Shown in pieces: positions 51,557 to 60,337 of a stretch of DNA of 64,000 nt. The notes below the pieces were generated by a model. That model saw only the letters and a program-made list of their open reading frames with translations, did not search any database and was not told the origin of the DNA. The DNA comes from Merdibacter sp965119685 (GTDB lineage: Bacteria; Bacillota_I; Bacilli_A; Erysipelotrichales; Erysipelotrichaceae): the NCBI GenBank assembly GCA_965119685.1, contig OZ221971.1:434001-498000 (forward strand). The letters run 5' to 3'. The stretch's first letter is position 1. The number at the start of each line of letters is the position of its first letter. The translations under genes were made by a program, and so were the position numbers.

Positions 51557-51901
51557 ATGATGAGCGAGGCGGTTGTGCAGTCGGCGATGTCGATCATCTT
51601 AAACGCCGGAGATGCCCGTGTTGCCTGCAAAGAGGCATTGGATGCCATTGCGGTGTTTGATTTTGCCGAGGCCGAGGAACATTTGAAGGAAGCGCATGAA
51701 AAGATCACGGCGGCACATAAGACGCAGACAGACGCGATTCAAGGGGAAACCAGAGGAGAGGAAAGCGAATATTCCTTGCTGTTTGCCCACGCACAGGATA
51801 CGCTGATGACGATTTACAGCGAAATCAATATTGCAAAGCAGCTGTTAAAGATCTTTCAATCGTATGAGAAGAGAATTGCTGTTTTAGAAAACAAGGCTTG
51901 A
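51557..51901 (+). CDS. PTS system lactose/cellobiose-family EIIA subunit
   Basis: A 114-residue IIA. The active His78 is in LLFAHAQDTLMTI and Asp81 is the usual metal ligand, while the second His of the HAQDH motif is Thr. GAGAGG lies upstream. It is followed by 66 bases, a strong AAAGGAGG site and the first Q-type GH1 gene. Confidence 0.92.
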   Translation: MMSEAVVQSAMSIILNAGDARVACKEALDAIAVFDFAEAEEHLKEAHEKITAAHKTQTDAIQGETRGEESEYSLLFAHAQDTLMTIYSEINIAKQLLKIFQSYEKRIAVLENKA

Positions 51902-51967
51902 TCTTGGAAATAAAAGAAAGGATTTCAGCAATGGAATCCTTTCTTTCGGTAAAAGGAGGAAAATGAT

Positions 51968-53413
51968 ATGTCAAGAGTACCGACAGGATTCCCTAAAGAC
52001 TTTTTATGGGGCGGCGCCGTAGCTGCCAATCAGCTGGAGGGCGCTTATGATCTGGATGGCAAAGGGTTGTGTGTCGCCGACATCAATGAATTCCGCGATG
52101 ATATCGACATCACTAAGAAGTACAACGATGAACTCGATTCCACCTATGTCAAAGAAGCGATGAAAGCGGGGCATGGCGATGGCCGCATCTTCCCTAAGCG
52201 CTGGGGCATCGACTTCTATCACACCTATAAGGAGGATCTCGCTTTATTAGCCGGCTTGGGTCTCAAAACCTTCCGCACCAGCATCAACTGGGCGCGTATC
52301 TTCCCTAACGGCGACGATGAACAGCCAAATGAAGCAGGTCTGCGCTTCTATGACGACCTCTTTGATGAGATCATCAAAAACGGCATGGAACCGATGATCA
52401 CCATTTCCCATTATGAGATGCCTCTGCATCTGACCCTGCAATATAAGGGCTGGTATTCCCGTGAGGTCATCGACTTCTTTGAGCGCTATTGCAAGACGGT
52501 ATTTGATCGCTATGCAGGCAAGGTGAAGTATTGGATCATCGTCAACCAGATCAACTTGATCGGCCATGAGTCCTTCAACCATTTAGGCGTGGCAGAAGAT
52601 AAGGTGGAGGATTTGCAGAGCGCCAAGTATCAGGCGGTGCACAATGAGATGGTCGCCTGTGCGAGAGCGACGAAGTATGCGCATGAGAAGTATCCGGAAA
52701 TGCAGATCGGCATGATGTTATGCGGCGGACCGGCGTATGCGGCCAGCAGCAAGCCGGAGGATCAGCTGGCGACGTTAAAGCATAACCAGATGGAGTATTT
52801 CTATTCGGATGTGCTACTGCGAGGGAAGTATCCGGGATATGCGTATCGCTTCTTTGAGGAGAAGGGAATCCATGTGGAATTCGGAGAACAGGATGAAGAG
52901 GATTTAAAGAATGCATGTGATTTCTTCAGCTTCTCTTATTACTATACGAGAGTATGTGACAAAGAACACTATGAAAACGGCAATGAGGTATTCCGCAATA
53001 AGGAGCTGCCGGCCAATGAGTGGGGCTGGACGATTGACCCGATTGGATTGCGGTATATGCTGAATGAATTTTATGACCGTTATCAAAAGCCGATCTACAT
53101 CACGGAGAATGGCAGCGGGTTCTATGACAAGTTAGAGGACGGCAAGGTGCATGACCCATATCGAGTGGAGTTTTATCGGATGCACATCGAGCAGATGAAG
53201 GAAGCGATCAAGGATGGGGTAGACTTGCGGGGATATTACGCATGGGGACCGATTGACTTGGTATCGTGTTCATCGAGTGAGATGAGCAAGCGGTATGGAT
53301 TCATTTATGTAGACATTGACGACTATGGAAAGGGAAGCGGAAAGCGGATCAAGAAGGACAGCTATGACTGGTACAAGAAGGTCATCGCGTCTAACGGAGA
53401 GGATCTTGACTGA
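51968..53413 (+). CDS. GH1 phospho-glycosidase paralog 1 with Gln at the acid/base position
   Basis: A 481-residue GH1 protein. FLWGGAVAANQLEGAY gives the glycone-binding Gln. The nucleophile Glu380 is intact (YITENGSG). The residue that should be the acid/base Glu is Gln194 (IIVNQINLIG instead of xxxNExN). The C-terminal SSSEMSKRYGFIYVD has the Ser, Lys and Tyr that bind a 6-phosphate, so the substrate is probably a PTS-phosphorylated glycoside. Loss of the acid/base makes hydrolysis of ordinary O-glycosides slow; plant myrosinases carry the same change and act on thioglucosides. AAAGGAGG precedes the ATG. It overlaps the next gene by eight bases. Confidence 0.92.
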   Translation: MSRVPTGFPKDFLWGGAVAANQLEGAYDLDGKGLCVADINEFRDDIDITKKYNDELDSTYVKEAMKAGHGDGRIFPKRWGIDFYHTYKEDLALLAGLGLKTFRTSINWARIFPNGDDEQPNEAGLRFYDDLFDEIIKNGMEPMITISHYEMPLHLTLQYKGWYSREVIDFFERYCKTVFDRYAGKVKYWIIVNQINLIGHESFNHLGVAEDKVEDLQSAKYQAVHNEMVACARATKYAHEKYPEMQIGMMLCGGPAYAASSKPEDQLATLKHNQMEYFYSDVLLRGKYPGYAYRFFEEKGIHVEFGEQDEEDLKNACDFFSFSYYYTRVCDKEHYENGNEVFRNKELPANEWGWTIDPIGLRYMLNEFYDRYQKPIYITENGSGFYDKLEDGKVHDPYRVEFYRMHIEQMKEAIKDGVDLRGYYAWGPIDLVSCSSSEMSKRYGFIYVDIDDYGKGSGKRIKKDSYDWYKKVIASNGEDLD

Positions 53414-54005
53414 ACATAAGCTTTGGCATTCCTGCACAGCTTTATTGACGGCGGTTGTGCTGACCGGATTGGGCGTGGTGTTGTTTCTCCACGCCGATCT
53501 GGGCAGCGATACGATTACCGTGTTTATTGACGGTCTTCGCCGCTCGCTGTCAATTTCACTTGGAAGCGCATCCCGCCTCTATAATATAGCGGCCTTGGCA
53601 GCGGCGCTTTGTTTATCGCGAAAATCCATCGGATGGACGTCGATCGTCTATGCGTTATCCACCGGTATTTTTATGGATCTGTTTGATGAGCTGCTGACGC
53701 CTTTTGCCCTCATGCACACATCTTTGGCGATGCGCTGTGTGCTGATGGTGATCGGTCAGCTCTGTATCATCCTCTCTTTTGCGCTGTTGATTTGCTATGG
53801 CAGCGGTATGGATCAGCTGGATGCGATCGCAGTTGGCGTGGAGAAGCGAACAGGTGTGGCCTATCGCTATATTCGGACTTTGCTGGATGCGATATTGATC
53901 ATCAGCGGCTTTTTTATGGGCGGCGTCGTCGGAATCGGCAGTATCTTTGCCATGCTGACGACGGGGATCGGCGTTGATCTGCTCGTAAAGCGGCTGAGTA
54001 ATTAA
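53406..54005 (+). CDS. YczE/YitT-like membrane protein 1, coupled to GH1
   Basis: A 199-residue membrane protein with about five hydrophobic segments (TALLTAVVLTGLGVVLFLHA first). LGSDTITVFIDGLRR and the internal second half GVVGIGSIFAMLTTGIGVDL are typical of the YczE/YyaS/YitT superfamily. The chosen start is the TTG at 53406, inside the GH1 stop (TTGACTGA), with GGAGAGG just upstream. The frame runs further back only over the GH1 coding region. No function is known for the family. Coupling with two GH1 genes suggests a role in uptake or export tied to the glycoside or its aglycone. Confidence 0.8.
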   Translation: MTEHKLWHSCTALLTAVVLTGLGVVLFLHADLGSDTITVFIDGLRRSLSISLGSASRLYNIAALAAALCLSRKSIGWTSIVYALSTGIFMDLFDELLTPFALMHTSLAMRCVLMVIGQLCIILSFALLICYGSGMDQLDAIAVGVEKRTGVAYRYIRTLLDAILIISGFFMGGVVGIGSIFAMLTTGIGVDLLVKRLSN

Positions 54006-54017
54006 GGGAGGATATTT

Positions 54018-55448
54018 ATGAAGGATGTACCGACAGGATTTCCTGCCGATTTTCTTTGGGGCGGAGCAGTTGCGGCAAATCAGTGTGAAGGCGCATGGGA
54101 TGTCGATGGCAAAGGTGTCTCCATGGCTGATGTAGAGGTGCTACCTCTGCAATACAGCCGCCGTGAGGTGGTCGGCTTTCGCCATACACAACAGGAGCTT
54201 CGTCAAGCGGCGGCTGACACCACGCAGTATTACCCAAGACGCAAGGGGATTGATTTCTATCATACCTATCGGGATGATTTGGCATTGATGCAGGAAATGG
54301 GGTTTCGCTGTTTTCGCACTTCCTTTCAATGGACACGGATTTTTCCAAATGGCGATGAGGAGAAACCCAATGAAAAGGGGTTGCAGTTTTATGATCGTCT
54401 GTTAGATGAGATACGGGCGAAAGGAATGGAACCGGTGATGACGATTTCTCATTACGAGATGCCGATCCATTTGATCTGCACTTATGGCGGATGGCATTCC
54501 AAGCATGTGCTGGAATGCTTTATCAAGTATTGCCGGGTATTGTTTGAACGCTATCATGAGAAAGTGAAGTATTGGATTGTTTTCAATCAGATCAACTCAT
54601 TGGGCGGCTGGGGAGAGTTCGCTTCGCTGGGAATGCTGGAGGATCATTTTGAGGACTGGGAGAGCGCGAAATACCAAGCGACGCATCATCAGCTGGTTGC
54701 CAGTGCCATGGCGAAGAAAATCGCAAAGGAAATCGATGCACGTATGCAGATCGGAATGATGCTGGGCGATGATGCGACCTACTATGCGACCTGTGATCCA
54801 AAGGATATCTTTGCCAATACACAGTTTATGCAAATGAGCGTTTATTTTTACAGTGATGTTTTGATTCATGGCACCTATCCGGGATATGCGCTTCGTTATT
54901 TTAAAGATCATCACATTCAGATTGAAATACAGGAGGAGGAAGAACGGCTGCTGCGGGAAAATACGGCAGATTTCTTGTCTATCTCCTATTACCACACCAA
55001 GGTGATCAGCGCCCGGAAAGAAGGCCCGCAGCCAAACCCATATCTCAAGCGCTCGATTTGGGGATGGGCGATCGATCCGATCGGATTTCGCAATTCTCTG
55101 AATCTGTATTGGGATCGCTATCACATGCCGATGTTTATCGCCGAGAACGGTTTGGGAGCGCTGGATGAGGTCGAAGACGGCGCGGTGCACGATACCTATC
55201 GCATCGAATATTTAAGGGCACACATCGAGCAGATGAAGGAAGCGATTAAGGACGGCGTACAGGTATTCGGCTATGCATCATGGGGGCCGATAGATATTAT
55301 CAGCTGTTCACAGGGGGAGATGAGCAAACGTTACGGTTATATCTATGTCGATCAGGATGATCGGGGCAAAGGCAGCGGCAAGCGTTTGCGGAAAGACTCG
55401 TTTTATTGGTATCAAAAAGTGATTGCCAGCAACGGGGAGGATTTGTGA
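54018..55448 (+). CDS. GH1 phospho-glycosidase paralog 2 with Gln at the acid/base position
   Basis: A 476-residue GH1 protein. The acid/base position is Gln191 (IVFNQINSLG) and the nucleophile is Glu376 (FIAENGLG). The phosphate loop is SQGEMSKRYGYIYVD. The region 36-70 (VLPLQYSRREVVGFRHTQQE) differs strongly from the other paralogs and lies near the aglycone side in GH1 folds, so the substrate range may differ. It starts 12 bases after the membrane protein gene, with GGGAGG upstream. It is not followed by its own membrane protein. Confidence 0.92.
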   Translation: MKDVPTGFPADFLWGGAVAANQCEGAWDVDGKGVSMADVEVLPLQYSRREVVGFRHTQQELRQAAADTTQYYPRRKGIDFYHTYRDDLALMQEMGFRCFRTSFQWTRIFPNGDEEKPNEKGLQFYDRLLDEIRAKGMEPVMTISHYEMPIHLICTYGGWHSKHVLECFIKYCRVLFERYHEKVKYWIVFNQINSLGGWGEFASLGMLEDHFEDWESAKYQATHHQLVASAMAKKIAKEIDARMQIGMMLGDDATYYATCDPKDIFANTQFMQMSVYFYSDVLIHGTYPGYALRYFKDHHIQIEIQEEEERLLRENTADFLSISYYHTKVISARKEGPQPNPYLKRSIWGWAIDPIGFRNSLNLYWDRYHMPMFIAENGLGALDEVEDGAVHDTYRIEYLRAHIEQMKEAIKDGVQVFGYASWGPIDIISCSQGEMSKRYGYIYVDQDDRGKGSGKRLRKDSFYWYQKVIASNGEDL

Positions 55449-55529
55449 GTACAAAAAGAGGTTCGCAAACGAACAGTGATCGCCGGATATGAGCAGAAAG
55501 ATTTATTGATACAGGGAGGATGAGACAAT

Positions 55530-56984
55530 ATGAAAACGATGCCGACAGGATTTCCCGAAAACTTTTTATGGGGCGGCGCCATTGCGGCCAATCAGGCAGA
55601 GGGAGCTTATGATGAGGGCGGTAAGGGCTTATGTGTCGCCGATATTTTAAAAGTACAGGATACGGGCGATTTGAAGAAAAAGTCTAATAAAGAGACGACG
55701 ATGCAGGATATCGCTTATGCGCTGCAAGATCAAGAGGGCTATTATCCGAAACGGTATGCAATCGATTTTTATCACACGTACAAGGAGGATATTCGTCTTT
55801 TGGCAGGTATGGGGTTTAACACCTTTCGCACCAGCATCAACTGGGCGCGCATCTTCCCCAACGGTGATGACGAACAGCCCAACGAGGAAGGTCTGCGCTT
55901 TTATGACGAGTTGTTTGACGAACTGCTCGCCAACGGTATGGAACCGCTGGTTACACTTTCTCATTATGAGATGCCGCTGCATATCGCCACAAACTATAAT
56001 GGCTGGTATTCGCGAAAGACCATCGATCTGTTTGTGCGCTATGCCAAGACAGTCTTTGAACGCTATCAACATAAGGTGAAGTATTGGATTTTAGTCAATC
56101 AGATCAACTTGATTCATCATGAGTCATTCAATCATCTGGGAATTCCGGCAGATCGGGTGGAAAATCTTTGGGAGGCAAAATTTCAGGGAATTCATAACGA
56201 ATGCACGGCCTGTGCGATTGCGACCAAGATCGGACATGAGATCAATCCGGATTTTCAAATCGGCATGATGGTGTATGACGGACTCAGTGAGCCGCTGACC
56301 TGCAAGCCGGAGGATGTGTTGGCAAACATGAAGCGAAACCAAATGGAATACTTTTTCAGCGATTTGCTGTTAAGGGGGGAATATCCGGGGTACGCCGTTC
56401 GCTTCTTTAGTGAAAAAGGCTTCCATCTGGATATACGAAAAGAGGATGAGGAGGTCCTGAAAGAGAATACGGCTGACTTTTTGGCGATCTCTTATTATTA
56501 CACGATCTGCGCTTCTGCACAGAGCATGCAGAACTATGGTGTCAATGAGGACGGCGCTCTCAGCAATCCGCATCTCGATGCCAGCGAATGGGGCTGGGGA
56601 ATCGATCCGCTGGGCTTGCGTACGGTATTGAATTATTATTATGACCGTTATCAAAAACCGATCTATATTGCCGAAAACGGATTCGGAACTTATGATACGC
56701 TGCAAGAGGATCACACAGTTCACGATGAGCGGAGAATCGCTTATTTACGGGAGCACATCAAAGCGATGAAGGAGGCCATCAAAGACGGTGTGGACGTCAG
56801 GGGATATTATGCATGGGGTCCGATCGATATTGTCAGCTGCTCTTCCAGCGAGATGAGTAAGCGGTATGGATTCATCTATGTAGACATTGACGACCATGGA
56901 AAGGGAAGCGGAAAGCGCATCAAGAAGGACAGCTATGACTGGTACAAAAAGGTCATCGCGTCTAACGGAGAAGATCTTGACTGA
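55530..56984 (+). CDS. GH1 phospho-glycosidase paralog 3 with Gln at the acid/base position
   Basis: A 484-residue GH1 protein. The acid/base position is Gln191 (ILVNQINLIHHESF) and the nucleophile is Glu381 (YIAENGFG); the phosphate loop is SSSEMSKRYGFIYVD. It is closest to paralog 1: both share NQINLIxHESFNHLG, and the last 133 bases differ at only six positions. GGGAGG lies upstream of the ATG. Its stop overlaps the TTG start of the second membrane protein in the same eight-base way as the first pair, so the GH1-membrane protein unit appears to have been duplicated. Confidence 0.92.
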   Translation: MKTMPTGFPENFLWGGAIAANQAEGAYDEGGKGLCVADILKVQDTGDLKKKSNKETTMQDIAYALQDQEGYYPKRYAIDFYHTYKEDIRLLAGMGFNTFRTSINWARIFPNGDDEQPNEEGLRFYDELFDELLANGMEPLVTLSHYEMPLHIATNYNGWYSRKTIDLFVRYAKTVFERYQHKVKYWILVNQINLIHHESFNHLGIPADRVENLWEAKFQGIHNECTACAIATKIGHEINPDFQIGMMVYDGLSEPLTCKPEDVLANMKRNQMEYFFSDLLLRGEYPGYAVRFFSEKGFHLDIRKEDEEVLKENTADFLAISYYYTICASAQSMQNYGVNEDGALSNPHLDASEWGWGIDPLGLRTVLNYYYDRYQKPIYIAENGFGTYDTLQEDHTVHDERRIAYLREHIKAMKEAIKDGVDVRGYYAWGPIDIVSCSSSEMSKRYGFIYVDIDDHGKGSGKRIKKDSYDWYKKVIASNGEDLD

Positions 56985-57612
56985 GCAAGCAACAAACGGC
57001 TGTGAACAGGAAGCCGCTTCTTTTCCAAGGTCATTAGCGGCGGTGGCGGCGGCGATTTTGCTGACGGGGCTGGGCGTGGCGCTGTTTGTCCATGCCAATC
57101 TGGGCAGTGATACGATCACCGTATTCATCGACGGCCTGCATCGGGTGCTGCACGTCAGCTATGGCAGTGCTTCCCGCATTTACAACATCTGCATGCTGGT
57201 GATCGCGTTAGTTGTCTCTTATCGCAACATCGGATGGGCGACGATCGTCTATGCGCTGACCGTCGGTTACTCCATGGACTTTTTTGAGGGTTTGCTCGCG
57301 CCTCTTGCCATCGCCGACGCCTCGCTCATCATCCGCTTTCTGTGTGTAGCGCTGGGACAGCTGTGTTTTGGCCTGACGTATGCCTTGCTGATTCGCTATC
57401 GCAGAGGAATGAATCAGGTGGATGCGATCACTTATGCGATCAGCGATCGCAGCGGGATTGCCTTTCAGTGGATTCGTACCGGTATGGACGTTGTGTTGTT
57501 GGCGTCAGGATGGCTGTTAGGCGGGGTAGTCGGTATCGGTTCGATCATCGCCATGACGACGACCGGTGTGCTGATCGACTTCTTCCTGCGCTTTGTGCTG
57601 CGCCAAAAATAA
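56977..57612 (+). CDS. YczE/YitT-like membrane protein 2, coupled to GH1
   Basis: A 211-residue paralog of the protein at 53406, with LLTGLGVALFVHANLGSDTI, TVFIDGLHRVLHVSYGSASR and the closing GGVVGIGSIIAMTTTGVLID. It again has about five hydrophobic segments. The start is TTG at 56977 overlapping the GH1 stop, with GGAGAAG upstream. An N-terminal extension of about 15 polar residues (EQATNGCEQEAA) is not found in the first copy. Function unknown; see the first copy. Confidence 0.8.
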   Translation: MTEQATNGCEQEAASFPRSLAAVAAAILLTGLGVALFVHANLGSDTITVFIDGLHRVLHVSYGSASRIYNICMLVIALVVSYRNIGWATIVYALTVGYSMDFFEGLLAPLAIADASLIIRFLCVALGQLCFGLTYALLIRYRRGMNQVDAITYAISDRSGIAFQWIRTGMDVVLLASGWLLGGVVGIGSIIAMTTTGVLIDFFLRFVLRQK

Positions 57613-57921
57613 CGTGCGGCATCAGGAGAGGGATCAAAGCGAGCGTCAAATAAGGGGACGCTGAGATCAACAGATATGCGGTAAGGGTGCATCGGATGCG
57701 CCCGCAGATGGCCGCCTCTATGCGTATGCCAACAATGCTGCTGCTGAAACTGCGCTTCTAATTATGGCGCAGGGCAGGGAAAAACCGTCTTGCTAACGGT
57801 AGGAAAGCAGCGTCACCATGACAGTGATTTTGTCATAGCGATGTTGATGAGAGGATAGGAAAAAGAATTTCATCAGGGCATTTCGGATGAATGCCGCTGG
57901 ATTACATGGAAAGGAGAAGTG
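57613..57921. other. Intergenic region before GH1 paralog 4
   Basis: 309 bases without a gene. An imperfect hairpin AGCGTC/GACGCT lies at about 57641-57663 and a second (ATGACAGTGATTTTGTCAT) at about 57818-57836. Neither has a T-run. A segment near 57794-57815 (CTAACGGTAGGAAAGCAGCG) weakly resembles one at 22127. GH1 paralog 4 may have its own promoter here. Confidence 0.3.
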
Positions 57922-59406
57922 ATGAACAGGCAAAAGCGTCTGTTCATCATAGGAAACAGAATGAAACAAGTACCAAATGGATTTCCAAAGGATTTTTTAT
58001 GGGGCGGCGCTGTAGCGGCCTGTCAGTGTGAAGGGGCGTGGGATGTTGATGGCAGAGGTCCTTCCACCAGTGATATTCACTGTTATCATGCCGATCAAGA
58101 CCGTGCGCACATCGTGAAAGAGGGAGGCGGAACGCTGGCGGAGATCACAGCCGCTTTGAAGGATACGCAAGGCTATTATCCGAAGCGTTACGGCATCGAT
58201 TTCTATCACACGTACCGAGAGGATTTGGCGCTGATGAAGGAGATGGGCTTCAAGGCCTTTCGCACCAGTATCTCTTGGTCGCGTATCTTCCCAAGAGGAG
58301 ATGAGGAAAGTCCCAATGAAGAAGGACTCGCCTTTTATGATCGTCTCATTGATGAGATCATTAAGGATGGCATGGAACCGGTCATCACCATGTCGCACTA
58401 TGATATTCCATTGACGCTCGTTACGGAGTATGGCGGTTTTGCGAACCGCAAGGTCATCGATTTCTTCGTGCGCTATGCAAAGGTGCTGTTGTCGCATTTC
58501 AAGGGCAGGGTAAAGTATTGGATCGTCTGCAATCAGGTGAATCTGGTGCCGACGGTACAGTTTGGCTCGTTGGGCATCTATGATGATCAGGCGGAGAATA
58601 TGGAAGAGCTGATGTATCAGGCGGTACATCATCAGTTTGTCGCCTGTGCGAAGGTCATCGCTTTGGGCAAGGAGATCGACCCGCAGGCAAAGCTGGGTAC
58701 GATGGTGGCAGACGGTACGATGTATCCGGCAACCTGTGATCCGAAGGATATCGTATTGACGATGAAGAAAAATCGGATGCAGTATTTCTTTACGGATGTG
58801 CAGCTGCGCGGAGAATATCCGGTATATGCACTTCGTTATTTCAAGGAGCGCGGCGTAACGATTCGCATGGAAGAAGGGGATGAAGCGCTGTTAAAGGAGC
58901 ATACGGCGGCTTTCTTAGCGATCTCTTATTATTACACGCGTATCGTCGATCATAAGAAGAATGATATGACGCCTTTTGCCGGGGAACAAAATCCGTATTT
59001 AGAACCGACGCCATGGGAATGGCGCGCCGATCCGTTAGGATTGTATCACACGCTGAATCAGTATTGGGATCGTTATGGGGTGCCGCTGTTGATCGCGGAA
59101 AACGGATTAGGAGCGTTAGATCAGGTAGAAGCGGATGGCAGTATTCATGACACGTATCGGATAGACTATCTGCGCGCGCATATCGAACAGTTGAGGGAGT
59201 GTGTGAAGGACGGTGTGGATATCATTGGCTATTTGAGCTGGGGTCCGATTGACATCGTATCGAGCTCCAGTGCGGAGATGAGCAAGCGCTATGGCTATAT
59301 TTATGTGGATTTAGACGACTATGGAAAAGGCAGCGGCAAGCGGATGAAAAAGGACAGCTTCTATTGGTATCAGCGAGTCATCGCTTCTAACGGAGAGACG
59401 CTCTAG
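57922..59406 (+). CDS. GH1 phospho-glycosidase paralog 4 with Gln at the acid/base position
   Basis: A 494-residue GH1 protein. The acid/base position is Gln205 (IVCNQVNLVP) and the nucleophile Glu is intact (LIAENGLGALDQ). The usual SHYEMP is SHYDIP here. SSSAEMSKRYGYIYVD gives the 6-phosphate site. The ATG at 57922 has AAGGAG five bases upstream; the ATG at 57961 matches where the paralogs begin and is a fair alternative. It is followed one base later by a HAD phosphatase gene. It is the most divergent of the four paralogs but shares the Glu-to-Gln change. Confidence 0.9.
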   Translation: MNRQKRLFIIGNRMKQVPNGFPKDFLWGGAVAACQCEGAWDVDGRGPSTSDIHCYHADQDRAHIVKEGGGTLAEITAALKDTQGYYPKRYGIDFYHTYREDLALMKEMGFKAFRTSISWSRIFPRGDEESPNEEGLAFYDRLIDEIIKDGMEPVITMSHYDIPLTLVTEYGGFANRKVIDFFVRYAKVLLSHFKGRVKYWIVCNQVNLVPTVQFGSLGIYDDQAENMEELMYQAVHHQFVACAKVIALGKEIDPQAKLGTMVADGTMYPATCDPKDIVLTMKKNRMQYFFTDVQLRGEYPVYALRYFKERGVTIRMEEGDEALLKEHTAAFLAISYYYTRIVDHKKNDMTPFAGEQNPYLEPTPWEWRADPLGLYHTLNQYWDRYGVPLLIAENGLGALDQVEADGSIHDTYRIDYLRAHIEQLRECVKDGVDIIGYLSWGPIDIVSSSSAEMSKRYGYIYVDLDDYGKGSGKRMKKDSFYWYQRVIASNGETL

Positions 59407-59407
59407 C

Positions 59408-60214
59408 ATGATCAAAGCGCTGGCGTTTGATGTTGATGGGACGCTGTGTGAGAACGGCAATCGGATGTCGCCTGCCTTGCGCGCATTATTATCCACACTA
59501 CAAGAACAGGGGATGCATCTTGTCTTGGCGACAGGACGGCCGTTTTGCGATCTGCGCACGTTTCAAAAGGAAAACGATTTCGAGGTGCCTTCCATTGTAT
59601 TGAACGGCGCGGCGGTAGCAAAGGGAGAAGACTTGCAGGATTGTGTGTATATGGAGGAAAAGACCGTGCAGACGATCTGTGCGCTGCTTCGCTCGCTGGA
59701 TCTTCCGTTTGTCTGTTATCAGGCGCATGAGAATATTGTCGTTTCCTCCAGCCGCTTTACGTATGCGCAGCTGATGCGCAGGTATTTGCCAAGCTCCGAT
59801 TTGGATGCATTATTTGATAGCTTTAACGAGGATCAAAGTCGGTTTCGTGCAGATCGGGTACTCAAGATAGAAACTTGTCTGGATGATCCAAAGCGAAGAG
59901 AGTCACTCGCTGAGAGAATGCGGCAAATTGCGGGCATTCACGCGGTTTCTTCCATGCGTTTTAATCTGGAGATGAGCGATCAAGCCGCGGATAAAGGTAC
60001 CTCGTTATTGCGGTATCTGAATGCGAAGGGCATCCATGCAAAGGAGGCGCTCGTCTTTGGCGACAGTGAGAACGATCAGACGATGCTCTCTTTGTTTCCG
60101 CATTCCGTCTGGGTCAACAATGGGACGGGAAAGACCATTCACGCACGCTATGAGGCGAAGCCCTGTGTACAGGATGGCGTCTATCACTTTTTGAAATCGT
60201 ATTTGCAGGTGTGA
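59408..60214 (+). CDS. Cof-type HAD-superfamily phosphatase
   Basis: A 268-residue HAD IIB hydrolase. Motif I is LAFDVDGTLCENG, motif II is LATGRPFCD, Lys is in AADKGTSLLRYL and motif IV is FGDSENDQTML. It should remove phosphate from small sugar phosphates. It starts one base after the GH1 stop, so both are on the same message. That suggests it dephosphorylates the sugar released by the glycosidases, or protects against sugar-phosphate build-up. Confidence 0.92.
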   Translation: MIKALAFDVDGTLCENGNRMSPALRALLSTLQEQGMHLVLATGRPFCDLRTFQKENDFEVPSIVLNGAAVAKGEDLQDCVYMEEKTVQTICALLRSLDLPFVCYQAHENIVVSSSRFTYAQLMRRYLPSSDLDALFDSFNEDQSRFRADRVLKIETCLDDPKRRESLAERMRQIAGIHAVSSMRFNLEMSDQAADKGTSLLRYLNAKGIHAKEALVFGDSENDQTMLSLFPHSVWVNNGTGKTIHARYEAKPCVQDGVYHFLKSYLQV

Positions 60215-60264
60215 GTGTCAAAAGAAGGGCATAGAAAACGTACCTGTCTTGAAACATACAAAAA

Positions 60265-60312
60265 GGAACAGTATCTGCATCGTTCCATTCATGCAGGATG
60301 CTGTTCCTTTTT
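60265..60312 (+). terminator. Bidirectional terminator between HAD and PAP2 genes
   Basis: GGAACAGTATCTGCAT pairs with ATGCAGGATGCTGTTCC (one bulge), followed by TTTTT on the plus strand and preceded by AAAAA, so it can work for both convergent genes. Confidence 0.85.
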
Positions 60313-60337
60313 AGCTGTTCTTTGCGTTGCCAAGGCA

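Noticed and set aside
22127..57815. Similarity between intergenic segments near 22127 and 57794 (GGAAAGC-GC-GTCAC)
   Set aside because: The shared stretch is short and the surroundings diverge; no riboswitch class I know fits.
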